Source: Halomonas colorata (lineage in GTDB: Bacteria > Pseudomonadota > Gammaproteobacteria > Pseudomonadales > Halomonadaceae). Taken from it: a DNA stretch of 64,000 nucleotides. Positions 1 to 9,647 of the stretch are shown in pieces (the stretch's first letter is position 1; the number at the start of each line of letters is the position of its first letter). The stretch spans positions 91,625-155,624 of the forward strand of contig NZ_JABUZA010000005.1 in assembly GCF_014897985.1 (NCBI RefSeq), given 5' to 3'. Both the position numbers and the translations under genes were made by a program. A model generated the notes under the pieces. It saw nothing but the letters and a program-made list of their open reading frames with translations, was not told the origin of the DNA and did no database searches.

Positions 1-1045
1 CCCCGGCCAGGCCTTCGTCCAAACGTGCATTATTGGTGCCTTCAAAGCCGAGCGTTAAGCGCGATGTATTCTCGCCCCAGTTACCTCGGTGGGTGAGTGA
101 GACGGTATTGCGATACATCCGGTTGGTTTCCGCGCCGCCATTGGCAAGCTCGGTGAGCAGGTCGGTGCCATCGACTCGAACGGCGCGGTCTCCTGCGTAA
201 ATATTACCCTGGCGGCTAGTGCCAGCCTCAAGCTCGATCACATTAGCGTCGTTCACATCCCAGCGTAGCAGGCCGTTGATATCGCGATTTCGAACGCCTT
301 CGCGTCCGGCTGGCGGTGTGGCATCCGGAGTTGAGGCGAAGTCAGCGTTAACATCCAGCGAGTCGGCATCGGTGCGTGCGACGTTGCCATAAAGTCGAAA
401 CGAGAGGTTCTCCAGCAGCGGCCCGGTGAGAACGAATCCCGCACGCTGCGTGTCGCCTTCGGCACTATCTTCCGGTAGGCGCCCATACAGATTTACAGAA
501 CCGCTGAACGTATCAGAGGGCTGCTTGGTAATAATATTAACAACACCGCCAGAGGCGCCAGAGCCATAGCGGGCAGCGGCTGGCCCGCGCAGCACTTCGA
601 TGCGCTCGACGGCCTCGGCGGGCACCCAGTTGGTGTCGCCACGGGTGTTGCGTTCACCGCTGCGGCCCATGCGCACTGAGTTACGCGAGCCGACCGGCCT
701 GCCGTCGATCAGTACCAGAGTGTTTTCAGGCCCCATGCCGCGCAAATCGATTTGACGGTTGTTGCCGTACTGGCCTGAGGCGGTATTGCCGGTTAGGTTT
801 ACCCCTGGCATGGTTCTTATCAATTCGGAAAGGTCGTTGGCGGGTGGGCGTTGCTCGATATCGTCGGCGGTAATCGTCGATGCTCCCAATGCCTGGCTTG
901 CAATGGCTTCAGCGGTCACATAGAGCGTGTCGAATGCCTTTTCGTCACTAGTGTGTTCCTGGGCGAAAAGCGGGTTTGAAAGGGCCAGGGCAACAGCAAG
1001 GGAAAGCGAAGAAAGCGCATATGGCGCCGACAAAGTGCGAGGCAT
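1..1045 (-). CDS. TonB-dependent siderophore receptor, FepA/PfeA type (partial, 5' part only)
   Basis: This is an outer-membrane ferric-siderophore receptor and only its first 348 codons lie in the window; the gene runs off the left edge. Reading leftward from the ATG at 1045 there is a signal peptide (residues 1 to about 29, ending SNPLFA), a short TonB-box/linker region and a plug domain with GMGPENTLVLIDGRPV, RGDTNWVP and RIEVLRGPAAARYGSGA, followed by VVNIITK and the first barrel strands. The GERNTRGDTNWVP and ENTLVLIDG segments are typical of the enterobactin/catecholate receptors FepA and PfeA, so the family is firm but the siderophore is not proven. The start is supported by GGGAG about 9 bases upstream. 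A Fur-box-like sequence lies about 90 bases upstream, which suggests iron repression. Confidence 0.93.
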   Translation of the reverse strand, partial: MPRTLSAPYALSSLSLAVALALSNPLFAQEHTSDEKAFDTLYVTAEAIASQALGASTITADDIEQRPPANDLSELIRTMPGVNLTGNTASGQYGNNRQIDLRGMGPENTLVLIDGRPVGSRNSVRMGRSGERNTRGDTNWVPAEAVERIEVLRGPAAARYGSGASGGVVNIITKQPSDTFSGSVNLYGRLPEDSAEGDTQRAGFVLTGPLLENLSFRLYGNVARTDADSLDVNADFASTPDATPPAGREGVRNRDINGLLRWDVNDANVIELEAGTSRQGNIYAGDRAVRVDGTDLLTELANGGAETNRMYRNTVSLTHRGNWGENTSRLTLGFEGTNNARLDEGLAG

Positions 1046-1132
1046 TGAGGGTAACTCCCTAAAGCGTGGATATTGGCTGAAGCAAGCAAAGCGAATACGT
1101 TGACGGCTAAACGCAAAATGTAATGCTAATTT

Positions 1133-1151
1133 AAATGATAATCGTTTTCAA
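1133..1151 (-). promoter_or_regulatory. Fur-box-like operator upstream of the siderophore receptor
   Basis: The 19 bases here contain ATGATAATCGTTTTC, a close match to the GATAATGATAATCATTATC Fur consensus. It lies 88 bases upstream of the receptor start in an AT-rich stretch. Iron-dependent repression of the receptor by Fur is inferred from the match and the gene it precedes. Confidence 0.7.
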
Positions 1152-1255
1152 TATCGAATTAGTATTTACTAATGCCGTGACCAGTACTGCCGGAGGTAGC
1201 TGCGGAAAGGGATGCTCATCTGCCTCGCTGTGATAGCCCGTCACTTACTTGTCTG

Positions 1256-1261
1256 TATAAT
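1256..1261 (+). promoter_or_regulatory. Candidate sigma-70 -10 element upstream of elaA
   Basis: A perfect TATAAT lies 44 bases before the ATG at 1305, with TG immediately upstream. No good -35 hexamer sits at the usual spacing, so this is only a candidate promoter. Confidence 0.4.
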
Positions 1262-1304
1262 CGGCTTTTAATAAACGACATCCTGTTCAAGAGAGAAGGC
1301 CGGT

Positions 1305-1763
1305 ATGCCGCTATGTTTTCACTGGGCGCGTTTTGATGAGCTGAGCACCCGCGCGTTTTACGAGATCGTCAAAGCGCGTGTAATGGTGTTTGTGGTAGAG
1401 CAACAGTGTGCCTACCAGGAAGTAGACGAATTGGATCCTCTAGCCTGGCATCTTACCGCTACGGTTGAAGGGGAGCTGGCGGCGTATATCCGTGTGGTGG
1501 GGCCGGGGGATAAATTCGCCGAGCCTTCCATTGGCCGGGTGATGACCCTTAACGCTTTCCGGGGCTGTCAATATGGCCGCGAGCTGATGGCGGAGGCGAT
1601 TCGTTTTACCGAGCAAACCTATCCGGACCTGGGTATCAAGATTGGCGCACAAGTCTATTTGAACGCTTTCTACGAGTCGTTTGGGTTCGAGCGCATGAGT
1701 GAGCCCTACGATGAAGACGGCATACCGCATATTGATATGGTCAAACCCGCCCCTCACGCTTAA
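1305..1763 (+). CDS. elaA: ElaA-type GNAT acetyltransferase
   Basis: This 152-residue single-domain protein has the length and layout of ElaA, a predicted acyl-CoA-dependent N-acyltransferase of the GNAT fold. Diagnostic segments are RVMVFVVEQQCAYQEVDE near residue 25, which resembles the RVFVVEQ motif of ElaA, then IRVVGPG and IGRVMTL (the acetyl-CoA-binding strand) and the C-terminal YESFGFERMSEPYDEDGIPH. The ATG is preceded by GAGAAGG. The next gene, bluB, starts 27 bases downstream, so the two may be co-transcribed. The natural substrate is unknown in the family as far as I know. Confidence 0.93.
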   Translation: MPLCFHWARFDELSTRAFYEIVKARVMVFVVEQQCAYQEVDELDPLAWHLTATVEGELAAYIRVVGPGDKFAEPSIGRVMTLNAFRGCQYGRELMAEAIRFTEQTYPDLGIKIGAQVYLNAFYESFGFERMSEPYDEDGIPHIDMVKPAPHA

Positions 1764-1790
1764 ACCACAACGCAACTGGAGTTGACCCCC

Positions 1791-2510
1791 GTGACCGCCT
1801 CAGATGACTCCTTTACAGAGAGTGAACGCCACGGGCTTTATCGCGCCATTTATGAGCGTCGTGACGTGCGCTCACAGTTTCTTCCCGACCCGATTCCAGC
1901 TGACGTGCTGGCGCGTCTACTGCAGGCCGCGCACCACGCACCTTCGGTTGGATTCATGCAGCCATGGGATTTCATTGTCATTGAAAGTCGTGAGGTCAGG
2001 ACATCGATTTTGGCACTATTTGAGCAGGCCAATGAAAAAGCTGTCGAACGCTTTACCGGTGAGCGCAAGAATCTTTATAAAGGCCTCAAGCTTCAGGGCA
2101 TTCTGGAAAGTCCGCTCAATCTCTGTATTACCTGCGATCGCAGCCGTGGTGGCCCTCACGTGTTGGGGCGCGACAGCATCATGGAGACCGATCTGTTCAG
2201 CACTTGCCTGGCGGTGCAGAACCTGTGGCTGGCGGCGCGGGCAGAAGGCGTTGGGGTAGGTTGGGTAAGTGTTCTTGACCAAACTCAGTTGAGCGCAGCT
2301 CTCAACCTGCCCGAGCATGTTTATCCCGTGGCGTATCTTTGCCTTGGCTATGTCAACGAGTTTCTGGATCAGCCTGAGCTTGAAACCAAGGGTTGGCGCT
2401 CGCGATTGCCACTCAGTGAGCTGGTACATGGCGATACTTGGGGAGGGACGCTTATTAATGAGTTGCTTGAAGCGGCGTTAAATGAGCAGTCTGGCGGGAA
2501 AAGCGTTTGA
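1791..2510 (+). CDS. bluB: 5,6-dimethylbenzimidazole synthase BluB
   Basis: BluB is a flavin-dependent enzyme of the nitroreductase fold that breaks down reduced FMN to 5,6-dimethylbenzimidazole, the lower ligand of cobalamin. The sequence has YRAIYERRDVRSQFLPDP near the N-terminus, AAHHAPSVGFMQPWDF (flavin-binding region, about residue 45) and the DLFSTCLAVQNLWLAARAEG and GVGWVSVLD segments typical of BluB. The open frame extends upstream to a TTG at 1782, but the GGAG at 1778-1781 sits 9 bases before the GTG at 1791 and almost touches the TTG, so I choose GTG 1791 (239 residues). No other cobalamin gene is visible in the window. Confidence 0.9.
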   Translation: MTASDDSFTESERHGLYRAIYERRDVRSQFLPDPIPADVLARLLQAAHHAPSVGFMQPWDFIVIESREVRTSILALFEQANEKAVERFTGERKNLYKGLKLQGILESPLNLCITCDRSRGGPHVLGRDSIMETDLFSTCLAVQNLWLAARAEGVGVGWVSVLDQTQLSAALNLPEHVYPVAYLCLGYVNEFLDQPELETKGWRSRLPLSELVHGDTWGGTLINELLEAALNEQSGGKSV

Positions 2511-2598
2511 CGTCGCGTTAAGAGCACGTTCACCTCTCTAGTGATTGACGATATATGTCATTACCATGTCTGCTTTTGCTAAATATTCTGGAAACCGT

Positions 2599-3075
2599 AT
2601 GCACGATGCGATCACCATTGAGCGCCTGAACGCTGATAGTCCGCATGTCCTTGATGTTACGCAATGGATGTTTACGGCCTGGGGACACCTGAATCCAGAG
2701 AAGACACTTCAGGACGCCATTGAAGAAACCATTTCCGAGTGCGGTGCCGTAGGCGTGCCGTCTATTTTTGTTGCTATGCAAGGCGATATGCCGGTAGGTA
2801 CCGCCAGCCTGGTTGCCGATGATATGAGCATTCGCTCTGAGTTAACTCCCTGGCTTGCTTCGGTGTTCGTACTGCCTGGGTCACGCGGGCGCGGGATTGC
2901 TTCCGCACTGATAAAGCGTGTGGAAGTCGAGGCACAGGCAAATGACATTCGCAGGTTTTACCTCTACACGCCGGACCAGCAGGCGCTATACCAGCGACTG
3001 GGCTGGCAGCCGGTCGAGTGCCTTGAGTACCGGGGAGAAGCTGTGACGTTGATGTCACGCCAGTTTGAGATGTAG
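2599..3075 (+). CDS. GNAT family N-acetyltransferase
   Basis: A small acyl-CoA N-acetyltransferase of about 158 residues. The GNAT core is visible as IFVAMQGDMPVGTASLV followed by WLASVFVLPGSRGRGIASAL, where the RGRGIASAL part is the pyrophosphate-binding Q/RxxGxG/A motif, then YLYTPDQQALYQRLGWQ. The open frame begins upstream at a TTG (2545) with another ATG at 2566; I prefer the ATG at 2599 because family similarity begins at the following ITIERL segment, but the ribosome site is weak. The substrate cannot be read from the sequence. Confidence 0.85.
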   Translation: MHDAITIERLNADSPHVLDVTQWMFTAWGHLNPEKTLQDAIEETISECGAVGVPSIFVAMQGDMPVGTASLVADDMSIRSELTPWLASVFVLPGSRGRGIASALIKRVEVEAQANDIRRFYLYTPDQQALYQRLGWQPVECLEYRGEAVTLMSRQFEM

Positions 3076-3152
3076 ACGGCAGATAATTAACGGATGTGCG
3101 TAACGCTATCAATACTGACTATCTGCCGCTCGCTAAATAATAGGAAACCACT

Positions 3153-3380
3153 ATGCGACGTTTATTGGTATTGCCCACCACGCGTGCGGGCTGGGGCTTA
3201 TTCATCGCGTTTGTAGCACTGATCGTAATGGGCACTTGGCCGGTGATTGGCTGGGTCAATCGGTCAATCCTGGTGTTAGGCCTACCCCTGATGGTGGTCT
3301 GGAGCTATCTGGTTATTTTTGCCTGCGTGGCGGTTATGTTAGTAGGCAATCGTATTGTCGAGGGGGACAACCATGAATAG
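3153..3380 (+). CDS. Small two-helix membrane protein (DUF3311-like), partner of an SSS transporter
   Basis: A 75-residue protein with two predicted membrane helices (about residues 14-34 and 41-63) and a short charged tail ending VEGDNHE. Small two-helix proteins of this type (DUF3311) are commonly encoded directly before sodium:solute symporters. Here the stop codon overlaps the start of the following symporter by 8 bases, which indicates translational coupling. The assignment to DUF3311 is from length, topology and context, not a search. It may help assemble or stabilise the transporter. Confidence 0.8.
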   Translation: MRRLLVLPTTRAGWGLFIAFVALIVMGTWPVIGWVNRSILVLGLPLMVVWSYLVIFACVAVMLVGNRIVEGDNHE

Positions 3381-4887
3381 CGTTTGGCCGCTTTTTATTA
3401 CGCTAGCTTACGTTGCCATCGTCATGATGATTGGCTTACGCGCCCGCATTAAAGGCGCCAATATGGACAGTCTGGAGGAGTGGGGCGTTGCCGGACGCAG
3501 CATGGGCCCTGTCATGCTCTATCTGCTGATTGCTGCGGGTAGCGTGAGCGCTTACACCTTTATGGGTGCACCGGGCTGGGCGTATTCTAAAGGCGTGGCG
3601 GTCTTTTATGTGGCCACTTACCTGGCCTATCTGGCACTTATCGCCTGGTACTTTGGCCCGAAGGTATGGCAGTTTGGCGCCGAGTTTGGCCACGTGACCC
3701 AGGCAAGCGCTATTGCTGATCGCTATCAGAGCCCTGCGCTGGGTGCGCTTGCGGCACTGGTCATGGCGGTGGGCTCGGTTGCCTACGCGGTACTGCAAAC
3801 CATTGGTTCGGCTTACATCCTGTTTGTGATGAGCGGGGGGCTGATACCGATCTGGTTGGGTGTTGTGCTGGTATTGACCAGTATTGCCGTCTATTTATAC
3901 GCCAGCGGGCAGCGAGCCATTGGGCGTACTAATGCGTTCCAGGGCGTGCTGATGCTGATTGTCGCTTGGGCGGTGGGCATGTGGGCAGTATATAGCGCGA
4001 CGGGCGGGCTAAGTTTTGCGGGGGTATTTGAGCGCATCCAAGCCGAGCATCCTGAGTTTTTAACGCTGCCAGGCGCCCGTGAAGACATGACCTACAGCTT
4101 TTGGACGACCTCGATTATTGTCTCGATGTTTTCCTTTATGCCCCCGGTATGGACTCAATGGATGAGTGCATCTTCAGCGCGTACTATCCGGCGAAGCGCT
4201 ACTTGGCTGCCGACGTATTACGTGGTGATCTTGCCTATGGTGGTGGTGGGCTTTATCGGTATTTTCTCGCTACCCGAGTTGGTTCGAGCCGATACCGTAG
4301 CCCTTGAATATGCCATGCAGCATCTACCGGTGGTACTGGTGGGATTGCTGGGGGCGGGCACTTTGGCGGCTTCTATGTCGTCCAGCGAGCCGTTCATACA
4401 TTCGGTATCGCTTTCATTGAGCAAGGATGTCATTCAGCCGCTGTTAAAGCTTTCGGACGCCACAACCGGTAGGCTTGCCAGACTCATGATCGTGCCCATT
4501 ATGGCGCTGGTGATTGCGCCTTTGGCGATTGCCGAGCCGGGTAGTTTGGTGATGATTTTACTAGTGGGATTGGGGTTTGCATCGCAAGTGCTGCCTGCCT
4601 TTATCGGCATGTTCTTCTGGCCTCGCGCGTCACGCCTAGGCGTTATGGCAGGCATTGTGTCAGGCTTTCTGGTAACCGTGGCGTTTACCACGTTATGGTC
4701 GCATCCGTTGGGTGTGCATGCTGGTTTCTGGGGGCTAATGATCAACTTGCCCGTGTTCATTGGCGTTTCGTTAATGACACCGGCGACTAATATCGACGTG
4801 ATCGAGCGCTTCTTTCGCATTGCGGCGCCGCGTGGGCTGACCCGTCTTGGCAAAGAAAAAACCAGTAGCGGCAGCCGGTTGAGTTAA
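3373..4887 (+). CDS. Sodium:solute symporter family transporter
   Basis: A 504-residue inner-membrane protein with about 13 predicted helices and SSS-family features: EEWGVAGRSMGPVMLYLLIAAGSVSAYTF near residues 35-65, GAPGWAYSKG, the GTLAASMSSSEPFIHSVSLSLSKD segment near residue 330 that carries the conserved small/Ser residues of the Na+ site, and a C-terminal hydrophobic domain. The ATG at 3373 follows GAGGGGGA and overlaps the end of the small membrane protein; the frame is open to 3355 but this ATG fits best. The substrate cannot be told; relatives take up carboxylates, amino acids or sugars with Na+. Confidence 0.92.
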   Translation: MNSVWPLFITLAYVAIVMMIGLRARIKGANMDSLEEWGVAGRSMGPVMLYLLIAAGSVSAYTFMGAPGWAYSKGVAVFYVATYLAYLALIAWYFGPKVWQFGAEFGHVTQASAIADRYQSPALGALAALVMAVGSVAYAVLQTIGSAYILFVMSGGLIPIWLGVVLVLTSIAVYLYASGQRAIGRTNAFQGVLMLIVAWAVGMWAVYSATGGLSFAGVFERIQAEHPEFLTLPGAREDMTYSFWTTSIIVSMFSFMPPVWTQWMSASSARTIRRSATWLPTYYVVILPMVVVGFIGIFSLPELVRADTVALEYAMQHLPVVLVGLLGAGTLAASMSSSEPFIHSVSLSLSKDVIQPLLKLSDATTGRLARLMIVPIMALVIAPLAIAEPGSLVMILLVGLGFASQVLPAFIGMFFWPRASRLGVMAGIVSGFLVTVAFTTLWSHPLGVHAGFWGLMINLPVFIGVSLMTPATNIDVIERFFRIAAPRGLTRLGKEKTSSGSRLS

Positions 4888-4904
4888 GTATGGGTAGGCG
4901 GTGT

Positions 4905-6347
<1,443 letters not shown>

Positions 6348-6371
6348 GTGCCAGGGCCAGCCTGCAAAATC

Positions 6372-6755
6372 TCAACGGCCCTGTTCATCGAATTCGCCGT
6401 ACTGATATATCAGCGTATCATCCAGATAGACCTGGCCAATCAGATCGATACTGGTGATATAAAGTACCGGATCACTCCAGTTACCTTCCGGTAACACACC
6501 GCGAAACCATACTTGCTGCTGGCCATTTCGTTCCGGTGGGTTGGCAGGAAAGCTAATGGCGTGCCAGACGGGCGTTGTATTGTTTTGCTGAAGAGTGCCT
6601 TGCGTATCAAGAGGGAGGTCGCCCCAATGATATTCCCAGCTATGTAGAGGTTGGGGCGCTGTGTCGGCCTTTAAGGCACACGAAAGCAGCACTCCAATAC
6701 AAAGTGTAATGCCCCACAGGATAGCTTTATAGATGCCATACCCACGCAACAACAA
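6372..6755 (-). pseudogene. N-terminal fragment of the 7TM-GGDEF gene, ended by an in-frame TGA
   Basis: This 127-residue fragment has a signal peptide (hydrophobic to about residue 28, ending SCALKA) and part of an extracytoplasmic jelly-roll-like sensor domain, with VWFRGVLP and PVLYITSIDLIGQVYLDDTL, as in 7TM receptors with diverse intracellular signalling modules (7TMR-DISM). It ends GEFDEQGR then TGA (6374-6372). Removing the TGA gives an unbroken frame into the 7TM-GGDEF part ending at 4905, with no shift. The sensor domain is cut in the middle: the strands after the stop (MVDLPEGFSGKSLNIRVFSY) complete it. One base change (for example CGA, GGA or TGG to TGA) or a sequencing error explains this. 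The full gene would be 615 codons plus the disrupted one. Confidence 0.8.
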
Positions 6756-7038
6756 AGTTCTGTTCCTGGTCGCTGTTATGCGGCTGTTAAACGCATCATC
6801 ACTGGATAATTCGTAACGATGCTAAAACCCGGCAGGCCAGCCATGATCCGCTGAATAAAAGCGGCTAATGATGCTTGGCTTAGCAAGGGTAAGAGATCCC
6901 TGACGGATTAAAAACCAGCTGATAAACTTCGCCTACACGCGGCAAAAGAAGTTTGTTTCCCTGCGGGCTGTTTAGATAGGTATGTATCAATATTTTCTTA
7001 TTGGGTAAAGTAAAGCAGTTATATGTCACGTTGACTAC
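6756..7038. other. Non-coding region between the split GGDEF gene and the SPFH operon end
   Basis: I see no convincing gene here. The leftward GGDEF gene must start its transcription in this stretch, but I find no strong -35/-10 pair. Except for the terminator at its right border the region looks unremarkable. Confidence 0.5.
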
Positions 7039-7068
7039 AAAAAAAAGCCGGGCTTATCATTACCCGGC
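7039..7068 (-). terminator. Rho-independent terminator of the SPFH/NfeD operon
   Basis: On the minus strand GCCGGGT, a 7- to 8-base loop and GCCCGGC form a GC-rich stem followed directly by a run of T residues. It lies about 70 bases after the stop codon at 7140 and terminates leftward transcription. Confidence 0.85.
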
Positions 7069-7139
7069 GCGGTTTGATTTAGTTTAAATTAGCGTTGCAT
7101 GATTTTGCATTAGCGATTTTTGTATTAGTGATTTTTTAT

Positions 7140-8198
7140 TTAGCTATTGGTGGCTCCGCCTACCACGCCACTGCGAAAGCTGTTGGATGCGCTGGCATTA
7201 CCTGCACGATGTTTAAGATGTTCCCCCACGGCATCTTCAGGTGAGCCAGCCAGCTCGCGGAACATACCCATTGAACCCAGCAGTGCAGAGGACTCATAAG
7301 GTACAAATACCCGCTCGCCATCTTTTGCCATATTGGGCAGGCCTTTGATATAGCTCTGGCCCAGCAAATAGCCCACGACCGTCCGCTTGTTCTCTTCACT
7401 GTCACCAATTGCGTTAAGTACCAGCTTGATGGATTCCTGCTCGCCCTGAGCACGCAGAATAGCCGACTCCTTATCACCCTGGGCGTTAAGAATGGACGAT
7501 TCACGCTGGCCCTGCGCCATGGCAATGGCCGCGGATTTTTCACCCTCAGCCTCGGTCACCGTCGCGCGGCGTTTACGTTCGGCGGCCATTTGCAGGCGCA
7601 TGGCCGTTTCCACCTCTTCGGGCATGGCGATATCCTGTACCTCTACACGAGATATCTTGACGCCCCATTTAGAAGCAGGCTCTTCCATCGCGGCCTGAAT
7701 TTCATTGTTCACTTCCGCGCGCGACTCAAACAGCTTATCCAGCTCCATTTTGCCAACCACCGAGCGCAGCGTGGTTTTGGCCAGAACCTCGACGGCCTGA
7801 CTCATATTGACGACTTCGTAAACAGCGCGCTTAGGATCGATGATCTGATAGTAGAGCGCGCCATTGATACGTACGGTCACATTGTCGGTAGTGACAACCG
7901 GCTGGCCGGGGAAGTCCATTACCGTCTCGCGGCGGTCAATGCGAATCTCATCAGTGGTAATGGCCTGGTACTCTTCGCCCATTTTGCGATAGCGCAACAT
8001 AGTGATGGCGCGGGGTTGCTCGATAAAGGGCACGATGATATTGATACCGCTTTCGAGTACGCGATTAAACGAGCCGAGGCGCTCAACCACCATGACCTCA
8101 GATTGGCGAACAATGACCAGCCCTTTGGAAATGATCACGATGCCGATAACGACAATAATCAGGCTTATTAACAAACCGGGGCTAATAGGTAGATCCAT
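7140..8198 (-). CDS. SPFH/stomatin-family membrane protein (QmcA-like)
   Basis: A 352-residue protein with one N-terminal membrane helix (about residues 7-28), an SPFH/band-7 domain (about 28-190, with VVERLGSFNRVLESGINI, DNVTVRINGALYYQI and LRSVVGKMELD), and a long helical Glu/Ala/Arg-rich stretch (about 200-265, AAERKRRATVTEAEGEKSAA), typical of stomatin and QmcA proteins that oligomerise in detergent-resistant membrane domains. The frame begins at a TTG (8204), but AAGGA is 9 bases from the ATG at 8198 and too close to the TTG, so I start at 8198. It follows the NfeD gene with a tiny overlap at most, forming the classical NfeD-stomatin pair. Confidence 0.9.
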   Translation of the reverse strand: MDLPISPGLLISLIIVVIGIVIISKGLVIVRQSEVMVVERLGSFNRVLESGINIIVPFIEQPRAITMLRYRKMGEEYQAITTDEIRIDRRETVMDFPGQPVVTTDNVTVRINGALYYQIIDPKRAVYEVVNMSQAVEVLAKTTLRSVVGKMELDKLFESRAEVNNEIQAAMEEPASKWGVKISRVEVQDIAMPEEVETAMRLQMAAERKRRATVTEAEGEKSAAIAMAQGQRESSILNAQGDKESAILRAQGEQESIKLVLNAIGDSEENKRTVVGYLLGQSYIKGLPNMAKDGERVFVPYESSALLGSMGMFRELAGSPEDAVGEHLKHRAGNASASNSFRSGVVGGATNS

Positions 8199-8200
8199 TA

Positions 8201-8695
8201 TCAAGGTTCCTTACGAAGTGTGGTGTCGTCTTGCAAAGGATTGGGTACTGACGAAGGGAGAGCAACCAGTGCTGTGGTACCTTCAAAGCGTTGAAAAATA
8301 ACGGAGGTGTCGGGTGGCAGGTCTGTTGTGCCCGTATCGGTGACGCGCAAGCGGTAAAAGTCACCGTTAATTTTGATACCGGTTGCATCGTCATAATCGC
8401 GGCGCAACGTATGGTAGTAATTGCCCTTTTCTACCCCCGTGCCGGTGGTGCCGTAGGCAACGCCGCGAGGGGAAAAACGTGGGCGGATCACCCTAATACC
8501 TATTGGCACCAGAACACCGGTAAAGATACCCATGCTTAAAAGCTGCCAGGGTAGCGATAATCCCAACGCAGTAACGGCCGCAGTCAAGGCGGCGGCGATG
8601 CCAAGCGCCAGCAGTACCATGGCGCCTGATGTTAACTCCCCCAAGCTGAGAAGTAGCGCCAGCACTAACCACGTATAGGCAGGATTCCAATCCAT
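8201..8695 (-). CDS. NfeD-family membrane protein
   Basis: A 164-residue protein with three or four predicted membrane helices in the first 80 residues (YTWLVLALLLSLGELTSGAM, LGIAAALTAAVTAL, WQLLSMGIFTGVLVPI) and a soluble C-terminal OB-like domain (GTTGTGVEKGNYYHTL to ALVALP). This is the short NfeD (YbbK/YuaF) type without the protease domain. The ATG at 8695 follows AAAGGAGG with ideal spacing, while the frame starts earlier at 8719. It is co-directional with and touches the SPFH gene, its usual partner in membrane-quality or lipid-domain maintenance. Confidence 0.9.
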   Translation of the reverse strand: MDWNPAYTWLVLALLLSLGELTSGAMVLLALGIAAALTAAVTALGLSLPWQLLSMGIFTGVLVPIGIRVIRPRFSPRGVAYGTTGTGVEKGNYYHTLRRDYDDATGIKINGDFYRLRVTDTGTTDLPPDTSVIFQRFEGTTALVALPSSVPNPLQDDTTLRKEP

Positions 8696-8819
8696 AGTGC
8701 CTCCTTTTAAAGTTATCATCAGCCTACCTTAAGCTACTGCGTTAAGTCTGCTTAATTCGCATCTAAGTAAGCGATAAACGCAAACCGCTTTAGTGCTATT
8801 CTGCCTGCTTTATGAGCTT

Positions 8820-8889
8820 GCTTTTAAGAACCTAGCTATAAGAACTCGATTTTAAGAACCTGATTTTAAGAACCTGATTTTAAGAACCA
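8820..8889. repeat. Five-unit 14-bp tandem repeat upstream of the TRIC-channel gene
   Basis: Units at 8820-8833, 8834-8847 (degenerate), 8848-8861, 8862-8875 and 8876-8889. The consensus is GATTTTAAGAACCT; units three to five are near identical. The array ends 21 bases before the GTG start at 8911, so it is probably in the promoter or leader of that gene. Confidence 0.9.
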
Positions 8890-8910
8890 TAGCGCACAAA
8901 GGGGAATCGC

Positions 8911-9627
8911 GTGACAGGTGTGGTGTACTGGCTAGATATGGCAGGGGTGATTGTCTTTGCGCTGTCGGGCGTGATTCTGGCGTGTCGGTCCAAAATGGAC
9001 CCGTTTGGCATGCTGGTGCTTGCCGCCGTCACCGGCATTGGCGGCGGTACGTTGCGTGATTTAGTGCTGGGGGTACGCCCCGTCTTTTGGGTCGCTGACG
9101 CTACTTACTTATGGGTCATTCTGGCAACCGTTAGTGTGTCGCTGGTCGGCTTTCATTATATTCATCGTCTGTCGCGGGGGTTTCTGCCAATTGCCGATGC
9201 GTTTGGCCTTGCCCTGTTTACGGTCATCGGCACGCATAAAGCGCTGTTGCTTGGGACCTCAGGCGTGGTGGCGGTTTTGATGGGCATGATGACAGGTGTG
9301 GCGGGTGGCATGATTCGCGACATGCTGGCCCAGCGCGTACCCATGGTGTTGCGTGAAGAGATATATGCCACTGCCGCTATGGCCGGCGGGATTGCCTATG
9401 CCACCCTGCAAGCCCTAAATGCGCCGCTAAGCGTAAGTATTACTATGGCGCTAGGAATTACGCTGGGTCTTCGGTTGGCAGCGATTCACTGGCAGCTGGC
9501 GTTACCGGTCTTTGCCTGGGTGACGGTACCTCCCAAAGAGGCCCAATCGGCAGTGCCGCTCTCGACGCCAGCTAAAGCCAAAGAGCGGGTGAGAATGATA
9601 CGTCGTGAGCGTAAAACAAAACGCTAA
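8911..9627 (+). CDS. TRIC-type cation channel family protein (YicG/UPF0126-like)
   Basis: A 238-residue membrane protein with seven predicted helices and the internal duplication of the bacterial TRIC family: GIGGGTLRDLVLGVRPVFWV in the first half (about residues 47-66) matches GVAGGMIRDMLAQRVPMVL in the second (about 130-148). The GGG(T/M)xRD motif is the family hallmark. Bacterial members conduct monovalent cations or have been tied to glycine uptake; the role here is unknown. The start is a GTG preceded by AAAGGGGAA. The C-terminus has an unusually basic tail rich in Arg and Lys. The leader contains the 14-bp tandem array. Confidence 0.9.
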   Translation: MTGVVYWLDMAGVIVFALSGVILACRSKMDPFGMLVLAAVTGIGGGTLRDLVLGVRPVFWVADATYLWVILATVSVSLVGFHYIHRLSRGFLPIADAFGLALFTVIGTHKALLLGTSGVVAVLMGMMTGVAGGMIRDMLAQRVPMVLREEIYATAAMAGGIAYATLQALNAPLSVSITMALGITLGLRLAAIHWQLALPVFAWVTVPPKEAQSAVPLSTPAKAKERVRMIRRERKTKR

Positions 9628-9647
9628 TTATATAACGGTTATATGGG

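Noticed and set aside
916..1116. 66-residue minus-strand frame over the receptor start
   Set aside because: Overlaps the real siderophore-receptor gene in another frame and has no features of its own.
7590..8171. 193-residue plus-strand frame opposite the SPFH gene
   Set aside because: Complementary shadow rich in His and Asn, opposite a well-defined SPFH protein.
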